Positions 8,769 through 17,153 of a stretch of DNA of 64,000 nucleotides are shown piece by piece (the stretch's first letter is position 1; each line of letters begins with the position of its first letter). Under the pieces are notes generated by a model. It did no database searches, was not told the DNA's origin, and saw nothing but the letters and a program-made list of their open reading frames with translations. This DNA comes from Planctomycetaceae bacterium (lineage in GTDB: Bacteria > Planctomycetota > Phycisphaerae > Phycisphaerales > SM1A02). Both the position numbers and the translations under genes were made by a program. The stretch is from the NCBI GenBank assembly GCA_947474065.1, contig CANJHD010000001.1, forward strand, positions 44,029-108,028, in the 5' to 3' direction.

Positions 8769-10799
8769 ATGATGAACAGAACCATCTGTACTGCGATTGG
8801 CTGCCTGCTTTCCGCATCCGTCAGCGCATTCGGCGATGCGACCTTCTCATTTACCAACCAATGGAGCGGCGGTGGCCAAGCCGCTTTCCGCATCACCAAT
8901 AGTTCCACTCAGGCTTTACAGGGGTGGACGCTTGAATTTGATTGGAACGCGGACATTGGAAATCTGTGGAACGGCGTGATTCAGAGCCATGTAGGCAACC
9001 ATTATGTGGTTGCTCCTGCTGCATATAACGCCGCACTCCCCACTGGCGGCATCATTGACATCGGTTGCGTAGCTAGCTTCGCAACCGCGGGTTTGCTGCC
9101 AACATCATTGGTGTTTAGTGGCGGCGATAGTGGCGGTGGTGGCGGCGGCGGTGGCGGTGGCGGCGGTGGCGGTCCCGTCCCAACTATCAGCATTGCCGAC
9201 GCTTCCTTGACCATTGCAACCACAAGCGGCAATTCACCCGCGAGCGGGTTCCTTTCAACGGTTGGAAACCAGATTGTTGATTCCAATGGAAGCCCAGTGC
9301 GCATCTCGGGCGTGAACTGGTTCGGATTCGAAACAGCCAATAAGGTGTTCCACGGTTTATGGACGCGCGGCTACAAGTCGATGCTCGACCAAGTGAAGCA
9401 ACTTGGATTCAACACCCTTCGCATTCCATTCTCGAACGAGGCACTCCGGGCGGGCGCAACCACCAACAGCATCAACTATGCGCAAAACCCTGATCTACAA
9501 GGACTGACACCGCTGCAATGCATGGACAAAGTGATTGAGTACTGCGGCAGCATTGGCTTGCGCGTGATCCTTGATCGACACTCGGCAAAGGCGGACAACT
9601 ACCTGAGCGAGGACGTGTGGTTCGTTGCAGGCGACAGTTACTACACAGAGCAGCGCTGGATTTCTGATTGGGTCATGTTGGCGCAGCACTATGCAGGAAA
9701 TCCAACCGTCATCGGTGCTGACTTGTTCAATGAGCCAAAGCGAAGTGCAACATGGGGAACAAGTTCGCCACTCACAGACTGGAACAAGGCAGCTGAACGA
9801 TGCGGCAACGCGGTGCTTGCAGCGAACTCATCGTGGCTGATTATTGTTGAGGGCGTTGAGCGCTACAACAATCAAACCACATGGTGGGGCGGAAATTTGA
9901 AGGGCGTCGCCACTGATCCCGTTCTATTGAGCGCCAACAACAAACTCGTCTATTCCATGCACGAATACCCAAAGAGCGTCTACGCGCAAACATGGTTTAG
10001 CGACCCAACCTATCCAAACAACATGGATGATGTCTGGAACGTGCATTGGGGCTACATCTTTAAGAACCAGACCGCACCGCTCCTTCTTGGTGAATTTGGA
10101 AGCAAGCTAGAGACCACAAGCGACGCGCAATGGCTTGACAAGTTGACCGACTACATCGATGGTGACTTCAACCTCGATGGCACTCGCGATTTGCCTGCTG
10201 GTCAACTCGGAATGAGCTGGACTTACTGGAGCCTGAATCCGAACAGTGGTGACACTGGCGGAATTCTGAAAGATGACTGGACCACTGTGGATACGGCCAA
10301 GATGGCCTATATCCAAGCAAGCCAGGCACCACTGATTGGCTCCGGAGCTGCTGCCTCACAGCGAATTGATTTCCCCATCACTCTTTCGGTGGCTCCAACC
10401 AGCGCCGTCAGTGTGACCTGGGGTACCGCCAACGGAACCGCACTTGCGGGCACCAATTACCTATCGGCATCAGGCGTTCTCACCATCCCTGCTGGGCAGC
10501 TTCAAGGTCAAGTGTCGGTAGTGGTTCCTGCGCAGGCAGCGAGTGGCACAAAGCAATTCACTGTGCAACTCTCTGCACCGGTGGGTGCCACACTGGCGGA
10601 TTCAATTGCCACGGGCACCTTGCGCACCGCATGCGCATCGGACCTCGATGGCAATGGAATCGTTGACGGTGCCGACTTGGGTCAACTGCTCGGCGCATGG
10701 GGTCCATGCTCCGGCTGCAACACCGACCTCGACGGTGACGGCGCAACAACTGGCGCAGACCTCGGATTGCTTCTCGGCGCATGGGGGCAATGCCCCTGA
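8769..10799 (+). CDS. Secreted GH5 endoglucanase with CBM2-like, Calx-beta-like and dockerin-like domains
   Basis: A 676-residue secreted enzyme likely to cleave beta-1,4-glucan. AAGGAAG at 8759-8765 serves the tandem ATGs at 8769 and 8772; the second is better spaced. Domains in order: signal peptide (about 1-23), CBM2-like cellulose-binding domain (24-115, TFSFTNQW... and GWTLEFDWN), a poly-Gly linker, and the GH5 barrel (about 155-520). Acid/base E322 sits in LFNEPK and nucleophile E442 in LLGEFGS. A Calx-beta-like repeat follows (about 525-615), then two dockerin-like repeats with DLDGNG and DLDGDG calcium loops, each ending GADLGxLLGAWG. The tail recurs in two other secreted proteins here. 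No cohesin is visible, so the tail may be a sorting or anchoring signal rather than a cellulosome part. Confidence 0.92.
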   Translation: MMNRTICTAIGCLLSASVSAFGDATFSFTNQWSGGGQAAFRITNSSTQALQGWTLEFDWNADIGNLWNGVIQSHVGNHYVVAPAAYNAALPTGGIIDIGCVASFATAGLLPTSLVFSGGDSGGGGGGGGGGGGGGPVPTISIADASLTIATTSGNSPASGFLSTVGNQIVDSNGSPVRISGVNWFGFETANKVFHGLWTRGYKSMLDQVKQLGFNTLRIPFSNEALRAGATTNSINYAQNPDLQGLTPLQCMDKVIEYCGSIGLRVILDRHSAKADNYLSEDVWFVAGDSYYTEQRWISDWVMLAQHYAGNPTVIGADLFNEPKRSATWGTSSPLTDWNKAAERCGNAVLAANSSWLIIVEGVERYNNQTTWWGGNLKGVATDPVLLSANNKLVYSMHEYPKSVYAQTWFSDPTYPNNMDDVWNVHWGYIFKNQTAPLLLGEFGSKLETTSDAQWLDKLTDYIDGDFNLDGTRDLPAGQLGMSWTYWSLNPNSGDTGGILKDDWTTVDTAKMAYIQASQAPLIGSGAAASQRIDFPITLSVAPTSAVSVTWGTANGTALAGTNYLSASGVLTIPAGQLQGQVSVVVPAQAASGTKQFTVQLSAPVGATLADSIATGTLRTACASDLDGNGIVDGADLGQLLGAWGPCSGCNTDLDGDGATTGADLGLLLGAWGQCP

Positions 10800-10814
10800 C
10801 AGGCGCACCAGCAA

Positions 10815-10842
10815 GGTGGGGCGGTTTAAACACCGCCCCACC
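10815..10842. terminator. Perfect 11-bp stem-loop after the endoglucanase gene
   Basis: GGTGGGGCGGT (10815-10825) pairs perfectly with ACCGCCCCACC (10832-10842) around the loop TTAAAC. It starts 16 bases after the endoglucanase stop, between two convergent genes, which is where a bidirectional terminator would lie. No T-run follows on either strand, so intrinsic termination is uncertain. The second hairpin repeat begins four bases later. Confidence 0.55.
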
Positions 10843-10845
10843 CTG

Positions 10846-10930
10846 ACCTGGCCGCACTCGCCGGAGAGGACTGGGCCGCGCTCAGCGGCCGTCCTCGTAA
10901 GGCGATTGCGAGCCAGTACGCAGGCGTGAT
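10846..10930 (+). repeat. Hairpin repeat, copy 2
   Basis: Second copy of the 85-base element at 6461-6545, in the same orientation. Inner stem: GAGGAC 10866-10871 with GTCCTC 10891-10896, a TG bulge, then GGCCGC 10874-10879 with GCGGCC 10885-10890, and the same GCTCA loop. G10874-C10890 replaces the A-T pair of copy 1. It lies between the convergent endoglucanase and prepilin-like genes. Similarity to copy 1 stops at the ends of the element, as expected for a dispersed element rather than a duplicated gene region. Confidence 0.8.
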
Positions 10931-10997
10931 GCAACAACGCCGACTACTTGCGCAGAACAAATCGTGCCCCCGTATCCAGGATGCAATTTAGGCGCGC

Positions 10998-11912
10998 TTA
11001 CTTGCCAATCCACCACTCGCGCTCCGGCGCAAGATCGCACCAGCGCGTCATATTCCGCAGCGCATCGACTTGCACCAACTCGACGCCGCCATCGATCGTC
11101 CCGATGACTACTTCGTCGCCATGTCGCGCACTGACTGATCCAAAGCTCAACGAGTCATTCGGGTCGTATTCAGTCGCCCAGCGAGCCGCTGGCGTATTCA
11201 GCCACGGTGCATCGACGCGAAAGTAACCCTCGTTTATCACACCATCTGTCGTAGCGCCCGTGCGCGCGGAAGCAAACACAATGGTCTGCTGCGGCCGCTT
11301 CGCCGCGGATAGCCGGGTTACACAGTATTTCGCAAACGGATTGTCGATGCCATTGGGCAGAACCAGTTCGCTCGGAAAGCGAGCGTCATCTCCGCCCACA
11401 AATGCGCTGTTCATCCCAAAGCTCGGGTAGAGCGATGCAAAGTAGTAGTACTTGCTCCGATCGCCAGCCTGCAACTTAGCGAGCGTCTCCGCATTTGCGC
11501 CAACATAGAGGCGACGAAAGTCATCATCAAGCCATGGTGCAAGCCGCCAAGGGAATCGCTTCGAGATCTCAATGTCGCCCCCGTATGCGTCGGTCGGAAT
11601 GGCATTTCCGTTCTCGTCGCGAGCGATGTAACCCGCCTTGTAGCCCGGCAACACGAATCCATTCTGATCAGCCGCGTAGGAAATCCAACCAGTCATCACT
11701 CCGCGCAATGCCGATACCTCGGTCATCCGACCCGCAGCCCGACGGGCTCCGAGCGCTACCGGGACGATAATGGCCACAAGGACGCCGATAATGGCCAGAA
11801 CGACCAACAGTTCCACCAGCGTGAAGCCACACAATCGCGGTGTTCGAGCCGTCTGGGGCGAACTAGTCGTCCCGCTCACGCGTTTCATGGCATATTCACG
11901 TGTCGGCTGCAT
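10998..11912 (-). CDS. Pseudopilin-like protein with type IV prepilin N-terminus
   Basis: A 304-residue protein with the prepilin peptidase site G-FTLVELLVVLAIIGVLVAI starting near residue 28, followed by the hydrophobic helix. The leader is unusually long (about 28 residues). The start at 11912 is supported by GGAGG four bases upstream; a second ATG at 11888 would shorten it. The remaining 250 residues form a globular domain of the kind common in planctomycete pseudopilins, whose function is largely unknown. The protein should be membrane-inserted and processed, possibly as part of a type II-like secretion pseudopilus. It diverges from the dockerin-tailed gene with only 34 bases between starts. 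Confidence 0.8.
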   Translation of the reverse strand: MQPTREYAMKRVSGTTSSPQTARTPRLCGFTLVELLVVLAIIGVLVAIIVPVALGARRAAGRMTEVSALRGVMTGWISYAADQNGFVLPGYKAGYIARDENGNAIPTDAYGGDIEISKRFPWRLAPWLDDDFRRLYVGANAETLAKLQAGDRSKYYYFASLYPSFGMNSAFVGGDDARFPSELVLPNGIDNPFAKYCVTRLSAAKRPQQTIVFASARTGATTDGVINEGYFRVDAPWLNTPAARWATEYDPNDSLSFGSVSARHGDEVVIGTIDGGVELVQVDALRNMTRWCDLAPEREWWIGK

Positions 11913-11946
11913 GCGGCCTCCATACTATTCGCTTCTCCCCTCTCCC

Positions 11947-12981
11947 ATGCAAACCGTCGCTCGAGCCTTCCTTGCTTCCGCCACCATCGCCACCGCGATC
12001 GCTGCTAGCACCGCGAACGCGGATGTGATCAACGCATCATTTCCGTCACCCACTCTCGATCGTTGGATGTACCCATTCAATTCAACTCCGGGAACACGCC
12101 CCGTCATCAGTACATTCGGCAGCACGCCGGGCGCCACTGACTTTGATAGCCGCGACGGTCAGATGCTTGTTGGCTTCGATACCGTTTCGCAAGTCCCAAG
12201 CGGCCACGGCAGTGCACTCACTGTGACGCGCGCCACACTACTAGTGGAAGTTTCAAACGATCTGATCTTTCAATACGACGATACGACCGATCCGTGGCAA
12301 TGCTTCGTAGCGACCACTGATCCGGCATGGCGTGCCGATGCAGATGCCGGCCAACCGGTGGAGTGCTTTGGTGTCGGGTTCCGGAACGGATGGTCGCTGC
12401 AGACATTTCAGGAGAACACTGCCTTCGCCCCATCCGGAACGAATTTCATGGCTCCCGGCGTGCGCAATGCATTCGCTGCGAGCATTGATGCCAACGGGGC
12501 GCTGATCGACGTATCGCAGAGCACACGCCAGCACTTTGATCCGAAAGTATTTGGCACTGGCAAGATTGTCGGTCTTGCCCCTGGTTCATTGGTTGCCGCT
12601 GGCTCCAGCATGCGATTTGAGATTGATGTGTCAGACCCGGGTGTTCAGGCATACCTACGAACTGGAATCGATTCTGGTCGAGTGATGCTCGCGCTGTCGA
12701 GCTTGACTATGGTGCAGCAACAAGCGGGGCAATTCCCGGCGTTCATTGCCAAGGAAAATGTCTATGTTCAGCTTGGATTGGCTGCCCCAGCGCGACTTGA
12801 ACTCGATGTCCAAATCGGGAACAGTTGTGCGCTCGCCGATATCAATTGCGACGGACATGTGAATGGAGCAGACCTTGGGCTACTACTCGGCAACTGGGGC
12901 AATCCAGGTCCAAGCGACCTGAATAACAGCGGCACCACCGATGGCTCGGACCTTGGCCTATTGTTAGGCGAGTGGCACTAA
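11947..12981 (+). CDS. Secreted protein of unknown function with dockerin-like tail
   Basis: Start is set at ATG 11947 because it opens a signal peptide (about 1-25, cleavage after TANA). The 344-residue product has an unrecognised Ser/Thr-rich middle region and two C-terminal dockerin-like repeats (about 297-344). The first has the calcium loop DINCDGHVNG and GADLGLLLGNWG. The second has DLNNSGTTDG and GSDLGLLLGEWH. The tail matches those of the endoglucanase and the subtilase in this window, so these proteins probably share a localisation route. Its last 18 bases overlap the convergent HTH gene. Confidence 0.75.
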   Translation: MQTVARAFLASATIATAIAASTANADVINASFPSPTLDRWMYPFNSTPGTRPVISTFGSTPGATDFDSRDGQMLVGFDTVSQVPSGHGSALTVTRATLLVEVSNDLIFQYDDTTDPWQCFVATTDPAWRADADAGQPVECFGVGFRNGWSLQTFQENTAFAPSGTNFMAPGVRNAFAASIDANGALIDVSQSTRQHFDPKVFGTGKIVGLAPGSLVAAGSSMRFEIDVSDPGVQAYLRTGIDSGRVMLALSSLTMVQQQAGQFPAFIAKENVYVQLGLAAPARLELDVQIGNSCALADINCDGHVNGADLGLLLGNWGNPGPSDLNNSGTTDGSDLGLLLGEWH

Positions 12982-13347
12982 GCGCGACGACCGGCTCGGA
13001 TTCGATGCCTCGACCATTGCCTCAATGAACACGCTTTGCGCTGCACGAATAGTGCGTTCAGCGGTATCAATCAAATCGCGAACGATCGTCTCCGGAAGAT
13101 GCATGCGTGCAGCCACTGCATCAGGAGTCAGCCCATCACGATGACGAAGCCGCAGAGCCATACGCTCGTGGTGCGAAAGCAATTCAAGAACGCGTGACAG
13201 ATATTCATCCGCTGAATTGAGCACTTCACTCGATTCGCTAACCAATGAACGTTCTGAACTTGGACGCTTTCGCGGCCGCACTGTTGGCTTGGTAAGAGTT
13301 ACCACGCTGGTTTCTTCAGCTCTTTGAAATTGAAAATCATTGACCAT
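12964..13347 (-). CDS. Small HTH protein resembling sigma factor region 4
   Basis: A 127-residue protein. The ATG at 13345-13347 is preferred because AAAGGAG lies seven bases upstream. Residues about 60-115 (LSHHERMALRLRHRDGLTPD, then AVAARMHLPETIVRDLIDTA) match the helix-turn-helix pattern of sigma-70 region 4. The N-terminal half is polar and basic, and no region 2 is present. It could bind DNA alone or work as an anti-sigma or co-regulator; the family is not recognised. Its neighbours are the secreted protein gene (overlapping 3' ends) and the HD-GYP gene upstream on the same strand. Confidence 0.6.
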   Translation of the reverse strand: MVNDFQFQRAEETSVVTLTKPTVRPRKRPSSERSLVSESSEVLNSADEYLSRVLELLSHHERMALRLRHRDGLTPDAVAARMHLPETIVRDLIDTAERTIRAAQSVFIEAMVEASNPSRSSRLVPLA

Positions 13348-13482
13348 GCGTGCACTCCTTTGCAACGCTTCGGCTATACGCCACGCCTCGAACAGTTGGC
13401 TGTACGTCAACATCCTTGTCGACTGTGCTCGGCGAGCACATGAGATCCGACGCCAACCGTCGTGCCCGAAGTTTAACCATAA

Positions 13483-14274
13483 TTACGCTGCAATAGGCAA
13501 GGATTCCATGTGGCTTGCAAGAGAAACCCATGAATCCTGAAATCCAGCGGAACCAACCAATGGACCAACAGTAGCAACGATGAGCGGATCAAACTGGGCT
13601 CCAGACTCGGATTCGAGCTCGTCAAATGCCTCATCAAGGCTGACCGGCTGGCAATAGGTGCGAACCGAAGTCATGGCATCCAAAGCGTCGGCAACTGCCA
13701 CAATTCGAGCGTAAAGGGGGATGGCATGGCCAACAATGCGGTCGGGATAGCCAAGGCCGTCCCATCGCTCATGGTGCCAGCGAGCGGTGGATGCCGCAAA
13801 TGCCAGCACCGGAATCCGGCGCAGGATTGCACCGCCGTACACCACATGGCGACGGACTTCCGCAGTTTCACTACTGTTCAATGACCCATTTTTCCTGAGA
13901 ATTTCACTCGGAACGAGAATCTTGCCAACGTCATGAAGAAGCGCTGACACACGCAGTGCCCGCAGTTCCGTCACATTCATACCGATCGAGGATCCGAGCA
14001 TGGTGGCAAGGGCCGCAACGCGGACGGCGTGGCCGGCCTGCGATGGATCTGCACGGTCAACCTGCTCAACGAGCTCGCTGACGAGGGTCGTCAGTGGGCA
14101 ATCGGCTAGCAGGGCTTCGCCTGAAAGCGACGTTGTATGGTCGCGCGGCTCGGCTCGCATCCATTGCACACCGCTGTTCGCTGTGGTCAGATCGGTAGCA
14201 TTGCGCTGCTGAATCGCAGACACCAGGTCAGTTGGAACAAGTTCAAGACGGATACGAGGGAGCGGATTGGTCAC
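13483..14274 (-). CDS. HD-GYP domain protein, probable c-di-GMP phosphodiesterase
   Basis: Start is set at GTG 14272-14274, with AGGAG seven bases upstream; the open frame beyond it shows no homology. The 263-residue protein has a short N-terminal segment and one HD-GYP domain. HD is at 114-115 (LLHDVGK), followed by the HHExWDGxGYP motif with GYP at 175-177, and VADALDAMTS. All metal-binding signature residues are present, so hydrolysis of c-di-GMP is likely, though not proven. No receiver or membrane segment is attached, so the input signal is unknown. The GGDEF protein at 62705-63763 is a possible partner at the pathway level. Confidence 0.88.
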   Translation of the reverse strand: MTNPLPRIRLELVPTDLVSAIQQRNATDLTTANSGVQWMRAEPRDHTTSLSGEALLADCPLTTLVSELVEQVDRADPSQAGHAVRVAALATMLGSSIGMNVTELRALRVSALLHDVGKILVPSEILRKNGSLNSSETAEVRRHVVYGGAILRRIPVLAFAASTARWHHERWDGLGYPDRIVGHAIPLYARIVAVADALDAMTSVRTYCQPVSLDEAFDELESESGAQFDPLIVATVGPLVGSAGFQDSWVSLASHMESLPIAA

Positions 14275-14453
14275 TTGTGTTCTCCTATGGTTCGCGGCAG
14301 AGTGGCCGCGCTGAGGGCATCGGCAGGAGGAGTAGGTGGCTGAAGCGCAACAGGTAAAAATCCGCAAAGTTCCCGACTCCCGTAGGGAAGTGCCCGTAAA
14401 AAACCCGAATTTCACCGTCCTGAAGAGGTTCGGGCTAGACTTCAGCCCCCCCG

Positions 14454-15146
14454 ATGCGAATCGCTGCACTACCAATGTTCCGTCCCCCCAAGGCCCGTGC
14501 GGTCGAAGTGGCTTGCGCCCTCGACACCGCTGGCGATCTTTCTGCCCTGCCCGCCACCAACTTTGCGCATGTGTTGGGCGGCACTGCAGGCGGTACCGCC
14601 GTGCGTGCGGCATTGGATGCATTGGTCACACTAGGTGCGTTGGTAGCCGACCCGCTACCGCGCATGTTCGTTTACCGAGCAGCGCACGGCGGGAAACGCT
14701 GGATGGGTCTCGTCTGCGGCGTAGATACACGAGACTTGGTGCACCTCTTCCCAAATGCAGCGGCCGACGAGGCAATCTCTGCCGCAGAAGCCGATCTTGC
14801 AGTCGTTGATGCACAACTAGTACCGGGGCTCGTGTTCATCGACGCATCACCCGATCTTTCTTACCTCTTCGTCTGCGACACGAACGAGCGCCCCGCGTAT
14901 CACTTCGTGGCGACAGACGGCGCAACCCACAGTGCATGGGAAGTGCGTCATCCTGATACCTATCTTCCCGCCCTTGCTGATCTTGCAGCAGATGAATTGA
15001 ACGCAGGCGCAGCACAGGTAATTGCCGCGCATATGGCGGGGCAAATGCCACTGGTCATTCTGACATCTGACCGAGATATCGCCACTGCCACCGGGCCACT
15101 GGCACCCCGCTGCGGTCTGTTCGTACCGCGACCATCGCAGCGCTGA
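14454..15146 (+). CDS. Short DUF1015-like protein
   Basis: A 230-residue protein. The segment ALDALVTLGALVADPLPRMF, continuing to VYRAAHGGKRWMGLVCGVDT, resembles the conserved VYR...TGLV core of DUF1015 proteins, which are usually about 410-450 residues. Here the later half is missing or replaced. Biochemical function of DUF1015 is unknown; members often sit beside serine biosynthesis genes, as here: serA begins 25 bases downstream. Co-transcription is likely. No ribosome binding site is evident before ATG 14454. The assignment is by recalled pattern only. Confidence 0.55.
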   Translation: MRIAALPMFRPPKARAVEVACALDTAGDLSALPATNFAHVLGGTAGGTAVRAALDALVTLGALVADPLPRMFVYRAAHGGKRWMGLVCGVDTRDLVHLFPNAAADEAISAAEADLAVVDAQLVPGLVFIDASPDLSYLFVCDTNERPAYHFVATDGATHSAWEVRHPDTYLPALADLAADELNAGAAQVIAAHMAGQMPLVILTSDRDIATATGPLAPRCGLFVPRPSQR

Positions 15147-15170
15147 GCGGTACCGCACTACACTAAAGAC

Positions 15171-16436
15171 ATGACAGCGTTCGCAACGCCCGGCCCGTCT
15201 GCAAGCAATCTCGCCGGACCCGCCAAGGTCCTCGTCTGTGACACGCTCGCCAAAAGCGGGCTCGATGCACTGCGGGGCCTCGGGTGCATGGTGATGAACG
15301 ACCCTGAACTCACCGAAGCCACCTTGGCACGCGCGGTAAAGGACACGAGTCCCGATGTACTCATCACTGGCACCACATGCATTTCAGCAGAAGTCATTGA
15401 AGCTAGTCCGCGCCTTGCGATGATCGTTGTGGCAGGAACGAGTACCGATCATGTCGACATTGCAGCTGCAAGCCGGCGTGGCATCTTTGTTGCCAACTGC
15501 CCGGGACGCAATGCAACAGCCGTCGCGGAACTTGCCTGGGCATTGATCTTGGCGTGCGACCGACGAATTCCTGAGCAGGCGGCCGCACTACGAGCGGGAC
15601 AATGGAAGCAGCGCGAATTTGCGCAAGCAGTTGGACTGCACGGGCGCACACTTGGAATCGTTGGGCTCGGCCAGGTTGGTCAGGAAGTAGCACAGATCGG
15701 CCGAGCATTCGGAATGGATGTGATCGCTTGGAGCCGAAATCTCACTGAAGAGAAAGCACTTGAACACGGCTGCGGCTTCTGCGCCAGCTTGATCAACCTT
15801 GCGAAACTCAGTGATGTAGTCAGCATCAGCGCCGGCGGCGGCGATGATTCCGACAACCTGATCAACGAGAAATTCCTTGCCGCGCTGAAGCCCGGAGCGA
15901 TCTTGGTGAATACCAGTCGTGGCGGCGTGATTGATCAAGCGGCACTCACGAACGCCGTGCGCACGCGCGGCCTGCGAGCCGGGCTTGATGTCTGGGCCAA
16001 CGAACCAGACGGCACTGAAGGACCATTCGCTGATCCACTCGCGCAGGAGCCGGGCGCCATCGGTACGCATCACATTGGAGCGCTCACTGAACAGGCGCAG
16101 CGTGCTGTTGCTGATGAAGTGGTCCGTGTCGTGCGCGCTTGGGCGGAACGCGGTCATGTTCCACATTGCGTCAACCGCGCGGTGGCAACCCCGGCGACAA
16201 CGCTGCTTGCGGTGCGCCATGTGAATCGACCAGGTGTCCTTGCGCATGTGTTCGAAACGCTCGGGCAGGCAGGGATCAACGTCGAAGAGATGGAGAACAT
16301 CGTGTACGCCGGCGGCGAGGCGGGCCTTGCGCGCATTCAGATGGATCGCGCTCCAAGCGAGGCGCAACTCACCGCCATCCGCGAGAACACGAACATCCTG
16401 AGCGCAACGCTCAGCACGATCACCCGGCGGGTGTGA
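15171..16436 (+). CDS. serA: D-3-phosphoglycerate dehydrogenase with ACT domain
   Basis: Catalyses the first committed step of serine synthesis, oxidising 3-phosphoglycerate with NAD. The 421-residue protein has the 2-hydroxyacid dehydrogenase layout: substrate domain, Rossmann fold with GIVGLGQVG, and the catalytic Arg of TSRGGVID, Glu of DVWANEPD and His of GTHHIGALT. A C-terminal ACT domain (about 345-421, HVNRPGVLAHVFETLGQAGI) is the usual site of serine feedback binding. Another 2-hydroxyacid substrate cannot be excluded, but the ACT domain and the DUF1015 neighbour favour SerA. Confidence 0.9.
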   Translation: MTAFATPGPSASNLAGPAKVLVCDTLAKSGLDALRGLGCMVMNDPELTEATLARAVKDTSPDVLITGTTCISAEVIEASPRLAMIVVAGTSTDHVDIAAASRRGIFVANCPGRNATAVAELAWALILACDRRIPEQAAALRAGQWKQREFAQAVGLHGRTLGIVGLGQVGQEVAQIGRAFGMDVIAWSRNLTEEKALEHGCGFCASLINLAKLSDVVSISAGGGDDSDNLINEKFLAALKPGAILVNTSRGGVIDQAALTNAVRTRGLRAGLDVWANEPDGTEGPFADPLAQEPGAIGTHHIGALTEQAQRAVADEVVRVVRAWAERGHVPHCVNRAVATPATTLLAVRHVNRPGVLAHVFETLGQAGINVEEMENIVYAGGEAGLARIQMDRAPSEAQLTAIRENTNILSATLSTITRRV

Positions 16437-16559
16437 CGAAGCCTTCGAAAGCAATGGCGAATTCACCGCCAGTGTGGCGACCGAAGGCAACACTGTGCGT
16501 GTCGTGGCGTGATGCGTCGCGGCATTTCAATCGCTGAGCAAGTATCACGCGCGGTTGCG

Positions 16560-17048
16560 CTACACGCCAAGCGCCGTGCGCTTGCCATCGGTGAACACGA
16601 TGTGATTATCGAGGTGCTTGACGTAGATCTCAAGAATTTCACCAAGCGTTACTTTGCCGCGTTGCGTGTGAATGCCGACACGTGCAAACGCTGCGGGTTC
16701 GAGCGTGCGAAGCCAACGCGCCGTGAATCGGCGATTTGCATCAAACAGTTCGAGCGCTTCATTGGCATCCATAGATGCATTGTCAAGGCGTGCAATGAAC
16801 GCGTTCTCGTCGTAGCTCACTAGTAGCGGCATGTCTTCGGCGGCAATGCGACGCATCCGGTGACTCGCTGCCTGATCGCTGTCGACCATGTGCACAATCA
16901 CCTCTTGAATGCTCCATGTTCCAGGCGCTAGACGTGTATTCAGTTGCTTCGCAGTCAGTCCGCTTGCCGCATTTCGGAGCGTTCTTGGACCGCGCTCATA
17001 GGCATCGATTGCGGCGGAGTACGGATGTGCTTGGGTAATCGTGGTCAT
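16560..17048 (-). CDS. DinB/YfiT-like metal-binding four-helix protein
   Basis: A 162-residue protein with the DinB-like pattern. The segment GTWSIQEVIVHMVDSD places the first His of the metal triad. Late segments HTQRGKVTLGE and IYVKHLDNH supply further His residues, typical of this superfamily. Many members are thiol-dependent transferases or have no known function, so no reaction is assigned. It is convergent with serA (123 bases between stops) and divergent from the tmRNA gene. Its start at 17048 is the only plausible one. Confidence 0.75.
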   Translation of the reverse strand: MTTITQAHPYSAAIDAYERGPRTLRNAASGLTAKQLNTRLAPGTWSIQEVIVHMVDSDQAASHRMRRIAAEDMPLLVSYDENAFIARLDNASMDANEALELFDANRRFTARWLRTLEPAAFARVGIHTQRGKVTLGEILEIYVKHLDNHIVFTDGKRTALGV

Positions 17049-17098
17049 GGCGCAAGTTTAGGATGGAGCAGGGGTGGAATAACACCCCGCAGAATTCC

Positions 17099-17127
17099 TT
17101 GGACATCCTTCCGATTCAACCTATACT
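17099..17127 (+). promoter_or_regulatory. Sigma-70-type promoter of ssrA
   Basis: TTGGAC (17099-17104) and TATACT (17122-17127) are separated by exactly 17 bases and match the housekeeping consensus at 5/6 (one mismatch, TTGGAC) and 5/6. Transcription would start near 17134, about 20 bases before the mature tmRNA 5' end, leaving a short leader for RNase P to remove. Confidence 0.75.
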
Positions 17128-17153
17128 GTGATGTTCTGATTCTTTGACAATTT

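Noticed and set aside
8769..10799. A true cellulosome component
   Set aside because: Dockerin-like repeats are present but the window has no cohesin or scaffoldin, and the same tail is on a protease and an unknown protein.
14275..14622. Long N-terminal extension of the HD-GYP protein
   Set aside because: The extension has no recognisable domain, while GTG 14272-14274 has a good ribosome binding site.
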